Shown here piece by piece: positions 18,284 to 27,490 of a stretch of 64,000 bases of DNA. Within the stretch, counting starts at the first letter, position 1. Each line of letters opens with the position of its first letter. The notes below the pieces were generated by a model. That model had not been told where the DNA came from. It saw only the letters and a program-made list of their open reading frames with translations, and did not search any database. Location of the stretch: positions 62,001 through 126,000 of the forward strand of contig NZ_VUNB01000002.1 of assembly GCF_009695865.1 (NCBI RefSeq), read 5' to 3'. This stretch comes from Allobaileyella intestinalis (GTDB taxonomy: Bacteria; Bacillota; Clostridia; Peptostreptococcales; Anaerovoracaceae). Both the position numbers and the translations under genes were made by a program.

Positions 18284-19519
18284 ATGAAAATGTTAAATTC
18301 TATTTTTATTTATACCATCGCAACTGCATTGGCTGTATATTTTGGACATCTATACACCAGAGCTGTTGATACAATACCAGGCAGTGGTAAAAATAGAGAA
18401 ATAAAAAAAACAGAGACAGGAATACTTTCATTTCTGCCTCTGTTTCTGCTATCTGCGTTAAGATGGAACACGGGAACTGACACATACCACACGTACACTC
18501 CTCAGTACTATGGGATGATATGGAGTAATACAGGTCATCTTTCCAGTGCGCAGAAATCCTGGATAAACGACAGCTGGAACCATTTGATAGAGAGACCTGA
18601 CAACATTCACGGCTTTCACAATATTTTGCAATATTATGTAAGTGAAAGCAGTCACACATCGTTCCTTTTCCGTCTGCTGGAATATCCCCTTGTCCGTTTT
18701 AATATGGACGTGCAGTGGTTGTATATAATCACCTCAGCCATAATACTCGGGTTGATTTTTGCATCTATTTACCGCCAGAGCGTTAATGTGCCTCTGGCAA
18801 TATTCTTTTTTGTTACAACAAGCAATTATTTTCTATCTCTTAATATCATTGCGCAGTATATTGCCATAGGGTTGTGCCTGTTTGCATGCGAGTATGCAGA
18901 GAAGAGAAAGCCGGCTAAGTTTTTCCTGCTGGTTGCTGTTGCCATAGGATTCCACACTTCGGCATTCGTTTTTCTGCCCGTATATTTCCTGAAAAAAATA
19001 AACATAAGGCCATTGTGGTGTTTCGGACTTGTTGCCGCCTGTATGGCCGGATCTCCGGTGCTTTTCAGGCTGATAGAGGCTGTTGTCAAGACAGCAGCTC
19101 CTAAATACGCCAGGTACTTCAGTGATCAGCCGGAATTTGAGACTGTTTATTTTGCAATAGGACTGTTCACTCTGATTGTTGGATCATATTATTTCGAGAA
19201 ATGTAAAAATATGCCATATTTCAAGATCTGGTATTACATGAATGTTCTTGGGATGATGGCGCTGGCCTTTTCGGGACAGGTGCCGTTCATGAAGCGTATT
19301 AATTATTATTTCTCAGCACCCCTGTTTATGCTGCTGCCTCTTCTCATTAATGCAGAAGAAAATGAGAAGAAGAGGAATCTCCTTAAATGGGGACTTATCT
19401 TGTTATTTGTCCTGGAAACAGTGGTGGCTGTCTTTATCATGAACAAAAATGAGGTAATGCCCTACACATTCTGCTGGCAGCGGTCACTGGGAATACGTAT
19501 TGCAGCAGCGTTAGTTTAG
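18284..19519 (+). CDS. EpsG-family membrane protein (Wzy-like polymerase)
   Basis: A 411-residue polytopic membrane protein with about ten hydrophobic segments. LLSALRWNTGTDTYHTYTPQ is the typical EpsG-family motif (R-x-x-x-G-x-D-x-x-x-Y) that follows the first helices. EpsG proteins are thought to polymerise exopolysaccharide repeat units. It is the second polymerase-like gene of the cluster after 12237. The 73 bases upstream hold no clear signal other than a weak purine-rich site. It lies between DUF4422 and glf, which are adjacent in the second copy at 47 kb. Confidence 0.83.
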   Translation: MKMLNSIFIYTIATALAVYFGHLYTRAVDTIPGSGKNREIKKTETGILSFLPLFLLSALRWNTGTDTYHTYTPQYYGMIWSNTGHLSSAQKSWINDSWNHLIERPDNIHGFHNILQYYVSESSHTSFLFRLLEYPLVRFNMDVQWLYIITSAIILGLIFASIYRQSVNVPLAIFFFVTTSNYFLSLNIIAQYIAIGLCLFACEYAEKRKPAKFFLLVAVAIGFHTSAFVFLPVYFLKKINIRPLWCFGLVAACMAGSPVLFRLIEAVVKTAAPKYARYFSDQPEFETVYFAIGLFTLIVGSYYFEKCKNMPYFKIWYYMNVLGMMALAFSGQVPFMKRINYYFSAPLFMLLPLLINAEENEKKRNLLKWGLILLFVLETVVAVFIMNKNEVMPYTFCWQRSLGIRIAAALV

Positions 19520-19578
19520 CATTAAACCGCCAAACGTGTTATCATTAAGAGGTTACCCTTAACAGGAAGGATTTAGAA

Positions 19579-20715
19579 ATGAACGGCGAGAAGTATGATT
19601 ATCTGATAGTTGGAGCCGGCCTTTATGGAGCCACCTTTGCCCGTCAGATGAAGGAGTCTGGGAAAAAAGTTCTTGTCATAGATAAGAGACCGACTATTGG
19701 AGGTAATGTATATACCGAAAATGTAGAAGGAATCAATGTGCATAAATATGGCGCACATATTTTCCACACCAACAATAAGAAAGTGTGGGATTTCGTGAAC
19801 AGGTTCGCCACCTTCAACCGATTCACAAATTCTCCAGTGGCAAACTTTCATGGGGAACTGTATTCGCTGCCATTTAATATGTACACTTTCAATAAGATGT
19901 GGGGTGTGGTTACGCCCCGGGAGGCTGCAGCTAAGATAGAAGAGCAGCGGAAGGCGGCAGGAATAAAAGAACCGGAGAACCTGGAAGAACAGGCAATCAG
20001 CCTGGTCGGAACAGATATCTATGAGAAGCTGATAAAAGGCTATACGGAAAAGCAGTGGGGACGGCCATGTACCGAACTGCCGTCATTTATTATCAAAAGG
20101 CTGCCGGTAAGATTTACCTTCGATAATAATTACTTCAACGCTCTGTATCAGGGGATTCCTGTTGGCGGATACACAAAAATGGTCCGCAACATGCTGGAAG
20201 GCATTGAAGTCAAGGTAAATGCAGACTATTTGAAGAACAAAGCTGAGTATGATTCTATGGCAGATCATGTGGTGTATACCGGTCCTGTAGACGCATATTT
20301 CGGCTACAAGCTGGGATACCTTCAGTACCGTTCCGTAAGGTTCGAAACAGAGGTGCTGGACATTCCTAATTTCCAGGGCAACGCAGCGGTTAATTACACC
20401 GACAGCGAAACACCTTGGACCAGGATTATCGAACACAAGTGGTTCGAATTTGGAAAAGATGAAAACGGAAAAGATATCCAGAAAACGGTTATAAGCCGTG
20501 AGTATTCTTCTGAATGGAAACCTGGCGATGAACCATATTACCCGGTAAATGACAAGAAGAACAGTGATCTTTACCAGGAATACAGAAAACTGGCCGACCA
20601 GGAAAATAAAGTGATTTTCGGCGGACGATTGGGAGAATATAAGTATTACGACATGGATAAGGTCATTGAAGAAGCATTAAAAATATCTTCAGAATGTATT
20701 GCTACAGGCTGTTGA
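19579..20715 (+). CDS. glf: UDP-galactopyranose mutase (copy 1)
   Basis: A 378-residue flavoenzyme that converts UDP-galactopyranose to UDP-galactofuranose in the cytoplasm. The FAD-binding motif is DYLIVGAGLYGATFARQM, followed by KRPTIGGNVYTE and VHKYGAHIFHTNNKKVW. Further hallmarks are GYTEKQWGRPCTELP, IPVGGYTKMV and TPWTRIIEHKWF near the flavin and substrate sites. Length is normal for bacterial Glf. AGGAAGG precedes ATG 19579. A paralogue (about four fifths identical by eye) is at 47786-48931. Galactofuranose is therefore a likely component of a polymer made here. Confidence 0.93.
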   Translation: MNGEKYDYLIVGAGLYGATFARQMKESGKKVLVIDKRPTIGGNVYTENVEGINVHKYGAHIFHTNNKKVWDFVNRFATFNRFTNSPVANFHGELYSLPFNMYTFNKMWGVVTPREAAAKIEEQRKAAGIKEPENLEEQAISLVGTDIYEKLIKGYTEKQWGRPCTELPSFIIKRLPVRFTFDNNYFNALYQGIPVGGYTKMVRNMLEGIEVKVNADYLKNKAEYDSMADHVVYTGPVDAYFGYKLGYLQYRSVRFETEVLDIPNFQGNAAVNYTDSETPWTRIIEHKWFEFGKDENGKDIQKTVISREYSSEWKPGDEPYYPVNDKKNSDLYQEYRKLADQENKVIFGGRLGEYKYYDMDKVIEEALKISSECIATGC

Positions 20716-20743
20716 TGACATTATCCTGATAAAGGGAAAATAT

Positions 20744-21814
20744 ATGAAGAAGAAAGTGCTGATACTGGGCACCTGCCCCCTGTCCAATGACGGGATCACA
20801 AAGATCGAGATGGACATATGCCGGCAGTTCCACAATGACTTGGATCTGGAATTTGCCTTGGGCTTCAGCTTTGACAATAAATACGGCAGAGAACTACAGT
20901 CCCTTGGAGTCAGGCTTCACGAGCTGGAGCCAAAGGCTCATGTACTGAAGTACATGAGAAGCATTGAGACACTAGTCAGAAATAACAGTTATGATACGGT
21001 GTACATACACGGTAACAGTGCCATGATGTATGTAGAGGCCAGACCGTCCAGCAGAGGCGGAGCAGGCAGGGTTATCGCCCATTGCCACAACACCAGTACA
21101 AAACATCCATTTTTTCATAAAGCCTTTAAACCATTCTTCAACCGGACCCTGGATCTGAAAATCGGCTGCTCGGCCATGGCTGCAGAGTGGGCGTACAGTG
21201 GTAGAAATATACTGGTGATACCAAACGGTATTGATACAAAGCGCATGGCTTTCGACCCTGCAGCAAGATCAGAAAAAAGGCTTGAGCTGGGGGTGGAAGG
21301 TAAAGTGCTGGTGGGCCACATAGGCAGGTTCATAGAACAGAAGAACCACGATAAGGTGGTATCAGTGTTCAGTGAGTTCCATCAGGCAAATGAAAACAGT
21401 CACCTGCTGCTGATAGGAAGCGGGCAGGACAAGGAGCGAATCTTCAATAAAGTCCAGGACAGGGGATTATCGGATGCTGTTACCTTTATCGACTATACAG
21501 ACAGACCAGAGGCGTATATCTCAGCAATGGACGTGATGCTGATGCCAAGCCTTTACGAAGGGTTCGGGCTGGTAGCTGCGGAAGCGCAAGCAAACGGGCT
21601 GCCTGTAGTCATTTCAGATAAATTCCCCGCGGAAGCAGTGATTATACCAGGCAGAGTGAAAGTGATGGCTCTTGATATGAGCGATGAGGAATGGTCGAGA
21701 GCACTGCTTGAGGCAGCCGGCAGGGGACGCTATGTTCCGGATCCTGATTCTCTTGCAAAGATGGACTGGCAGGAAATGATGGAGTCTATCAAGAAGGTTC
21801 TCATCTCAGACTAA
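20744..21814 (+). CDS. GT4-type glycosyltransferase
   Basis: A 356-residue GT-B enzyme. The C-terminal donor half shows VLVGHIGRFIEQKNHDKVV, LLLIGSGQDKERI, and the sugar-nucleotide motif MLMPSLYEGFGLVAAEAQ (E-x7-E type). The N-terminal acceptor half begins KVLILGTCPLSNDGITKIEM. ATG 20744 has AAAGGGA (20731-20737) upstream and gives the normal family length; an earlier TTG would overlap glf. It probably adds a sugar to the lipid-linked repeat; specificity unknown. Confidence 0.86.
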   Translation: MKKKVLILGTCPLSNDGITKIEMDICRQFHNDLDLEFALGFSFDNKYGRELQSLGVRLHELEPKAHVLKYMRSIETLVRNNSYDTVYIHGNSAMMYVEARPSSRGGAGRVIAHCHNTSTKHPFFHKAFKPFFNRTLDLKIGCSAMAAEWAYSGRNILVIPNGIDTKRMAFDPAARSEKRLELGVEGKVLVGHIGRFIEQKNHDKVVSVFSEFHQANENSHLLLIGSGQDKERIFNKVQDRGLSDAVTFIDYTDRPEAYISAMDVMLMPSLYEGFGLVAAEAQANGLPVVISDKFPAEAVIIPGRVKVMALDMSDEEWSRALLEAAGRGRYVPDPDSLAKMDWQEMMESIKKVLISD

Positions 21815-21823
21815 GGAAAGGCG

Positions 21824-22780
21824 TTGTTTACAATAATGATCAAGGTAGAGACTCATGGAAGGCTGGGAAACCAGCTGTTCCAGTATGCGGCTGCAAGATC
21901 TCTTCAGCTGAAGACCGGACAGGAGCTGTTGTTCAGTTTCCGGGAGGTAATAAACGAAGCGGATCAGGAGGGGGGATCTGGCTGGGAAGACGCACTGAAA
22001 TATTTCAACATCGCGCAATACAGAACCTACAGCAAAAAGAATCTCCTGTTCTACCACAGTTCTCCGCGGCAGATCGCATTGACGCTGGCATTTTATGCAG
22101 ACTATAAGCCTTTTCTGATGAAGAATCCATACGATTTCGCCGGTCTGTACGAAAAGCAGACGAAATGGGCACCGAGGCTGGACAAGGCAGGAGTTCACTG
22201 GCTGAGGCAGGGATTTTATCCATTTACTGCCGATTACAAAGGCAACTATCTCCTGAATGGCGGATTCGAAGCACCGGGATATTTCGACGACATAAGAGAT
22301 GTTCTGCTTAGGGAGCTTACCATCAAGGAACCTTTAAGCATTCAGCAGGAAGAGGTCAGGAAAAAGCTGAAACGCTGCAATTCGGTCTGCGTCAGCATAC
22401 GGCACTTCCAGCTGAGCGATGCCGCAAGAGAGAACATCTTTAATGTCTGCACGCCTGAATACTATGCACAGGCGATTAAAATAATAAAAGAAAAAGTGGC
22501 AGATCCGGTATTCTATGTAAGTTCAAATGACCAGAACTGGGTGAAAAACAATATCGATTTCAGCGGATCTGAAGTGATATATGAGAAATCAGATGAGCTT
22601 GCTCATAATAAGCTGGAGATAATGAAAGCCTGCAGACATTTCATTATTTCAAACAGCACCTTCAGCTGGTGGGCCCAGTATCTGGGAGAATACGATGATA
22701 AAATCGTCATATCGCCGAGAAGGTGGTATAACAACGAGTTTAAATCACCACTGATAGATGATAGGTGGATCAAACTATAA
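21824..22780 (+). CDS. GT11-family alpha-1,2-fucosyltransferase-like protein
   Basis: A protein of up to 318 residues with the GT11 opening GRLGNQLFQYAAARSL. The middle region contains CVSIRHFQLSD in place of the common H-x-R-R-x-D pattern, and the C-terminal stretch ISNSTFSWWAQYLG is highly typical. GT11 enzymes transfer fucose, or related 6-deoxy sugars, in alpha-1,2 linkage. The altered Arg-rich motif may mean a different donor. TTG 21824 has AAGG seven bases upstream; ATG 21836 gives a better N-terminal match to the family but a poor ribosome site spacing. No GDP-fucose synthesis gene is visible in the window. Confidence 0.83.
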   Translation: MFTIMIKVETHGRLGNQLFQYAAARSLQLKTGQELLFSFREVINEADQEGGSGWEDALKYFNIAQYRTYSKKNLLFYHSSPRQIALTLAFYADYKPFLMKNPYDFAGLYEKQTKWAPRLDKAGVHWLRQGFYPFTADYKGNYLLNGGFEAPGYFDDIRDVLLRELTIKEPLSIQQEEVRKKLKRCNSVCVSIRHFQLSDAARENIFNVCTPEYYAQAIKIIKEKVADPVFYVSSNDQNWVKNNIDFSGSEVIYEKSDELAHNKLEIMKACRHFIISNSTFSWWAQYLGEYDDKIVISPRRWYNNEFKSPLIDDRWIKL

Positions 22781-22826
22781 AGAGCAATTTGAATTTTAAG
22801 TATCTAATTGAGAGGATGTTCTGGTA

Positions 22827-23516
22827 ATGCTGAAAACTCTGATAATAATACCTGCATATAACGAATCCCTTAATATTAGAAAAACTGTGGAGGATATAAA
22901 AAGGAATTCGCCAGATGTTGACTATATTGTAGTAAATGATGGATCCACTGATAACACGTTCGAGGTACTTAATCAGTTCAATTACAATTATATAAATGGA
23001 TTTCAGAACCAGGGCCTTTTCGGGGCAGTTCAGACTGGTTTTAAGTGGGCGTTGCTTAATAACTACGATGTTGCAATTCAATTTGATGGGGATGGACAAC
23101 ACTCCGCAAAATATATTAACGATATGGTATCTGCTATAGAAGATGGTAACGATATAGTTATCGGTTCAAGATTTGTTGATGAAAAGAAACCATGGACTTC
23201 TAGAATGATAGGAAGCAGATTATTGTCATTTGCAATTAAACTTGTCACAGGCAAAACGATCAAAGATCCAACAAGCGGGTTCAGGGCCTATGGAAAGGAT
23301 TGCATAGCAGCTTATGCAAAAGATATGAATAATCCACCTGAGCCAGACACACTTGTTTGCATGCTGAAAAATGGCAAGAAAATAAAAGAAATACAGGTTC
23401 AAATGAATGAACGTGAGTTCGGTGAGTCATATCTTAATTTGCCGAATATTATTAAATATATGAGCAGGATGATTATTTCTATCCTGCTGATACAACCGTT
23501 TAGAAAGGTAAGATAA
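22827..23516 (+). CDS. DPM1-like family 2 glycosyltransferase
   Basis: A 229-residue GT2 enzyme of the dolichyl-phosphate mannose synthase type: LIIIPAYNESLNIRKTV, YIVVNDGSTDNT, and AIQFDGDGQHSAKYI with the DXD-like site near residue 90, then SGFRAYGKDCI. Such soluble enzymes often transfer a sugar to undecaprenyl phosphate, giving a lipid donor used outside the cell. The next gene, a DUF2304 membrane protein, is a frequent partner. From here to about 43 kb the DNA is visibly more AT-rich than the preceding cluster, consistent with a separately acquired module. Confidence 0.86.
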   Translation: MLKTLIIIPAYNESLNIRKTVEDIKRNSPDVDYIVVNDGSTDNTFEVLNQFNYNYINGFQNQGLFGAVQTGFKWALLNNYDVAIQFDGDGQHSAKYINDMVSAIEDGNDIVIGSRFVDEKKPWTSRMIGSRLLSFAIKLVTGKTIKDPTSGFRAYGKDCIAAYAKDMNNPPEPDTLVCMLKNGKKIKEIQVQMNEREFGESYLNLPNIIKYMSRMIISILLIQPFRKVR

Positions 23517-23520
23517 TAGT

Positions 23521-23898
23521 ATGAGACTTCAAATGGTGTTTGTTGTTGCTAGTATTGGCACATTCTGGTTTGTCCTTAGAAGGATCAGGAAGAACAACTT
23601 GAATATTGAAGACTCAATCTCATGGATATTATGGGCTCTTTTATTGTTGGTTTTTAGCGTTTTTCCTAGAATTCCTACATATATTTCTTCCAGACTGGGT
23701 TTTATGAGTGCGAGTAACTTTGTTCTTACGATGTTTATTTTTTTCCTTTATCTCATGCTGTTTGCTCAGAATGTTAAGATATCTGCCCTGAAGGAAAAAA
23801 ACAAGGATTTAGTCCAGAAACTAAGCATTCGTGATTATGAAGATTATCTAGAAATGAAGAAAAAACAGGACATGTCACAAGAAAAGAATGAGAACTAA
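23521..23898 (+). CDS. DUF2304 small membrane protein
   Basis: A 125-residue protein with three hydrophobic segments (about residues 2-17, 35-55 and 63-85) and a charged, coiled C-terminal tail (about 88-125). Size, topology and position directly behind a DPM1-like glycosyltransferase fit the DUF2304 family. Members may help the neighbouring enzyme at the membrane; no catalytic motif is visible. It lies 4 bases after the previous stop and 2 bases before the next gene. Confidence 0.75.
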   Translation: MRLQMVFVVASIGTFWFVLRRIRKNNLNIEDSISWILWALLLLVFSVFPRIPTYISSRLGFMSASNFVLTMFIFFLYLMLFAQNVKISALKEKNKDLVQKLSIRDYEDYLEMKKKQDMSQEKNEN

Positions 23899-23900
23899 TT

Positions 23901-25058
23901 ATGGCAGAGACAAAAGGCATCGCAATTTTTAGTGCGCAGTTTTACCCTCACATGGGAGGGGTAGAGCGATATACATATAAACTTTCAGTAGAGATGGTTC
24001 GCAAGGGATATGATGTTGTAATCGTCACATCTGGAGATAGGGGGAAAACCTATACGGAGAACTTTGAGAAGGGGATATCAGTAGTGCGTGTTTCATCGTA
24101 TCAAATGATGAATGAACGAATGCCTGTCATGAAGTGTTCCCGGGAATTATCTCAAATAATAACAAATGAATTTCAGAAACATAGAATAGAGTTTTGCATA
24201 GTCAACACACGGTTTTACCTGCTATCGGTATTTGGAATGCGCTATGCAAGAAAAAACAATATTCCATTGATTACAATTGAACATGGTTCAAGCTATTTAA
24301 CTTTTAATAACGTAATTTTAGATGTTGCTGAAAGGGTCTACGAAAAGACGATTACCGCAGTTGGTAAGAGATATTGTGATGATTATTATGCTGTTTCCGA
24401 GTTTTCATTAAAGTGGCTTAGAGAATTCGGGATAGAAGGAAAAGGGGTACTTTACAATTCTATAGATCCAGATGATTATCCAGAGCGACCTGTTCCGCCA
24501 TCAATTGCAGAAAAAATAAAACCGTTTGAAGGTGCTGTAAAAATAGCTTTTGCTGGAAGATTAATTGAGGAAAAGGGCGTAAATTCTCTACTACAAGCCT
24601 ATAATATTGTCAGAGAGAAATATAACGTCTGTTTGATAATAATGGGAACTGGACCGTTAGAAAAAAAGATTACTGAGTCAGATTACCCGGATATCATTTT
24701 TCTGGGGCAGCAGAACAGCATTGATGTGGTTAACGTTTTAAGAATGTCGGATATCTTTTGTTTGCCTTCGCGATCAGAGGGTTTTTCTACATCAGTTTTG
24801 GAAGCTGCACTTGCGAAGTGCTGTATCGTAACAACAAAAAATGGCGGATCAGCCGAGTTGATTTCAAGTAGAGAATTAGGCTTAATTATTGATGGAAATT
24901 CAACTGAGTGTGTTGAAAATGCTCTCAAAATGACTGTTACTAATTCAAAATACATTAAGTCAACAGGTGAGAACGTATACAGAAGAGTCATAAACCAATT
25001 TGTGTGGAAGAAATGTGGGGACAAATTGGAAGAAGTGATTATTGCGGCAAAAACATAA
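23901..25058 (+). CDS. GT4-type glycosyltransferase
   Basis: A 385-residue GT-B enzyme. FSAQFYPHMGGVERYTYKL is the usual N-terminal glycine-rich acceptor loop. The C-terminal half shows IAFAGRLIEEKGVNSLLQA, LIIMGTGPLEKKI and the donor-site stretch CLPSRSEGFSTSVLEAAL with the E-x7-E arrangement. It likely works on the same repeat unit as its neighbours. The broken GT4 remnant at 27056-27395 is clearly related to the C-terminal part of this protein type, but is not a copy of this gene. Confidence 0.87.
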   Translation: MAETKGIAIFSAQFYPHMGGVERYTYKLSVEMVRKGYDVVIVTSGDRGKTYTENFEKGISVVRVSSYQMMNERMPVMKCSRELSQIITNEFQKHRIEFCIVNTRFYLLSVFGMRYARKNNIPLITIEHGSSYLTFNNVILDVAERVYEKTITAVGKRYCDDYYAVSEFSLKWLREFGIEGKGVLYNSIDPDDYPERPVPPSIAEKIKPFEGAVKIAFAGRLIEEKGVNSLLQAYNIVREKYNVCLIIMGTGPLEKKITESDYPDIIFLGQQNSIDVVNVLRMSDIFCLPSRSEGFSTSVLEAALAKCCIVTTKNGGSAELISSRELGLIIDGNSTECVENALKMTVTNSKYIKSTGENVYRRVINQFVWKKCGDKLEEVIIAAKT

Positions 25059-25111
25059 ACTTAAAGGAATTAAGCTTATGTTTTCTATGTTAGAAATATG
25101 GGAGTGAGTAG

Positions 25112-26884
25112 ATGAATGACGTAAAGTATAAAAAGTCGATAGGTAAGGCTTATTTAGTTTTCCTGTTCATTGGAATAATAGTAGGCTTTTTGTTCTATCG
25201 TTCAACAATAATTGGCCCATGGACAACAAACATGCATAAGCTCCGCATTGTTGCGATTGAAATCATATTAGTTGGAGTTATTCCGGTCATTTATTCTGTT
25301 TCTAGAAAAGTCAGGAAAACATGCTTTAACGCAGTTCATGTCTATGTTAGTTCATTAAAAACGAACAAAAGAAATATTGCAAAATTGATTGCAGATTACA
25401 TTTTAGCGACCATTGCTGGGGTAGTTTTACATAGAGTACTGATTCCAGTATTTCACTTTGAAGCCGGAAGTGGTGGCCTTGCAACGGTTCTTTCTGTAAT
25501 GTATGTCGCGATGACTCTTTTTATTGGACGCAAAGTAATATGGAAGCATATAGCTGTGTCGTTTGCGGTGATAGCACTTATCTGCGGAATGTATTTTACT
25601 TATGTCGTTACTCCTCTTACTGGAGTGTCATGGGATGATCAGATCCATTATTGGAATACGCTTTCACTTACGCAAAAAATTGATGGATTTAAGTCAAGTG
25701 CTGATGAAACCATGGTTAACTCAGCATATGAGATCGGACACGCGAAAAAGGGATTACATAAGGAAAAGTGGGAAAGCTACGTTGAAATGCTTGAGTCAAA
25801 ATACCAGAGTAGAGAATTGGCTCAAAAAGATACAAGTGGAATTGGTATTAGCACCATATCATACATACCGGCTTCAATTGGGATACTCTTCGGAAGAAGT
25901 CTAGGGTTGAGTTGGGCTCATGTTTTCAACATGGGAAAAATATTTAATCTTTTTGTTTATGTTTTTATATTTACACTTGCAATTAGAAAGGTCAGATATG
26001 GAAAATTATTTATTGCACTAATTGGTCTAATCCCTACAAATTTGTTTATGGCTTGTTCTTATAGTTACGATCCATGGGTAACTGCATGGACTGGCCTTGG
26101 ATTAGCATATCTCGTTTCACTTCTTCAAACACCCGAGAAAAAAATAGAGATGAGAGAATACCTTTTGATGCTGCTTTTCTTTGCAGTAGGTTGCATGCCA
26201 AAGGCAGTATATTTCCCTATGATACTCCCGGCACTTTTTATTCCTAGTAGTAGATTCAAAAATTCAAAGCAAGCATTTGCTATTAGAACGGCACTTATAG
26301 CAGTATGTCTTGCTTTGGTGGCATCGTTTGTGCTACCAATAGTTCATGCCGGTGGATTTGGAGTTGGAGATACGAGAGGAGGTGCTGCCGTAAATTCTAC
26401 GATGCAGGTACAGTTTATCCTATCTCATCCACTGGAGACACTTAATATCTTCTGGAACTTTATTCGAGATTATTTCTTTTTAGATACAAATAGTTCGGCA
26501 ATGAATGCTTTTACGTATATGGCCTATCTGGGAACTGGAAAAGGCTGGGTATGGGTAATAATGGTACTATTTGCTGTCGGTATGATGGACAGAGAAGAGG
26601 TGTCGTCGTGTAATTGGGGATTGCGGATAATGGGGTTCCTTGGATTGATAATAACAATTATCTTGATTGTTGCAGCACTTTACGTTTCGTTCACTTCTGT
26701 AGGTTCAAAGGATGTCGCAGGGGTACAACAGAGATATCTGCTACCGTTTATACTCCCTGCATTTTATTTCATGGGTACACCAGGAAACAGACTTAATCGG
26801 GATAAGTCAGAAACTGCCATCATACCAATTGCGTTCATGTCATACATGTTTATTTATACCGTTTATTGCCTTTGTGTTGCATAG
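25112..26884 (+). CDS. DUF2142 polytopic membrane protein
   Basis: A 590-residue integral membrane protein with about 12 hydrophobic segments. The first large loop contains GVSWDDQIHYWNTLSLTQK, resembling the acidic loop of GT-C-type enzymes, and the C-terminal region GVQQRYLLPFILPAFYF is typical of DUF2142. Proteins of this kind are found in polysaccharide loci and may use lipid-linked sugars made by DPM1-like enzymes such as the one at 22827. That functional link is inference. Its TAG is followed by a 600-base zone of decayed sequence. Confidence 0.78.
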   Translation: MNDVKYKKSIGKAYLVFLFIGIIVGFLFYRSTIIGPWTTNMHKLRIVAIEIILVGVIPVIYSVSRKVRKTCFNAVHVYVSSLKTNKRNIAKLIADYILATIAGVVLHRVLIPVFHFEAGSGGLATVLSVMYVAMTLFIGRKVIWKHIAVSFAVIALICGMYFTYVVTPLTGVSWDDQIHYWNTLSLTQKIDGFKSSADETMVNSAYEIGHAKKGLHKEKWESYVEMLESKYQSRELAQKDTSGIGISTISYIPASIGILFGRSLGLSWAHVFNMGKIFNLFVYVFIFTLAIRKVRYGKLFIALIGLIPTNLFMACSYSYDPWVTAWTGLGLAYLVSLLQTPEKKIEMREYLLMLLFFAVGCMPKAVYFPMILPALFIPSSRFKNSKQAFAIRTALIAVCLALVASFVLPIVHAGGFGVGDTRGGAAVNSTMQVQFILSHPLETLNIFWNFIRDYFFLDTNSSAMNAFTYMAYLGTGKGWVWVIMVLFAVGMMDREEVSSCNWGLRIMGFLGLIITIILIVAALYVSFTSVGSKDVAGVQQRYLLPFILPAFYFMGTPGNRLNRDKSETAIIPIAFMSYMFIYTVYCLCVA

Positions 26885-27021
26885 GCATAAGCAGTCCTAC
26901 AATAGTCATGAAGTTGCTGAAGGTATCTCAGATTATTATAAAGCAAAATAAGAGAATATAATCTTTTTTGACGAGAGATGGAAGCTTGCTGAGGTATGAA
27001 GAGCGGGGGAGTGCAGATAAC

Positions 27022-27053
27022 AATCGATTCATTTACCAGGTGATGAATCGATT
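27022..27053. repeat. Perfect 11-bp inverted repeat
   Basis: AATCGATTCAT (27022-27032) and ATGAATCGATT (27043-27053) are perfect inverted repeats with a 10-base spacer. No T-run follows. They lie between the DUF2142 gene and the pseudogene, within 26885-27490 where no intact gene is present. They could be a structure left by rearrangement or a protein site. Confidence 0.6.
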
Positions 27054-27055
27054 CG

Positions 27056-27395
27056 GGACACATTGTGACATTGTTCAATGAGTCCGATTTATTCTGTTTA
27101 CCGTCTTTTCAGGAGGCCTCTCCACAGAAATTTTGGAGGCGGAAGCCTGCAAGTCTTATATTGTTACAACTTACAGAGGTGGATCCAAAGAGCTTGTGAC
27201 CTCACCAGAATACGAATGATTATCCCGGATAACAGTTTGGAAAATGTTTCGGAAACATTGATTTGGACTATTGATCGCCCTGAAGAGTGCAGAGAAGCAG
27301 CAGAGGCATGTTATACAAGATTGTGCAACAAGTTTACATGGAGACAGACTTCGGATGCATTCGAAATGTTATCATGTGATGAAAATAGAATATAG
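27056..27395 (+). pseudogene. Decayed C-terminal fragment of a GT4 glycosyltransferase
   Basis: Reading across three frames reconstructs the end of a GT4 enzyme. Frame one gives GHIVTLFNESDLFCLPS. A shift near 27105 leads to GLSTEILEAEACK and YIVTTYRGGSKELV, ending at a stop after SPEYE. A second shift near 27215 gives MIIPDNSLENVSETLIW, then AAEACYTRLCNKFTWRQTSD to a TAG at 27393-27395. These match, in order, the donor-binding and C-terminal portions seen in the intact gene at 23901. The first two thirds are missing, so this is a truncated and frameshifted remnant and not a functional gene. Confidence 0.8.
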
Positions 27396-27490
27396 GAAAT
27401 GATTACGGGACAATAATTATCTCTGAGCATTTTTGTTAAATGTTTTTCCAAATTATGATGCGTTAAAAACGAGGAGGCAGAACAAGCAAA

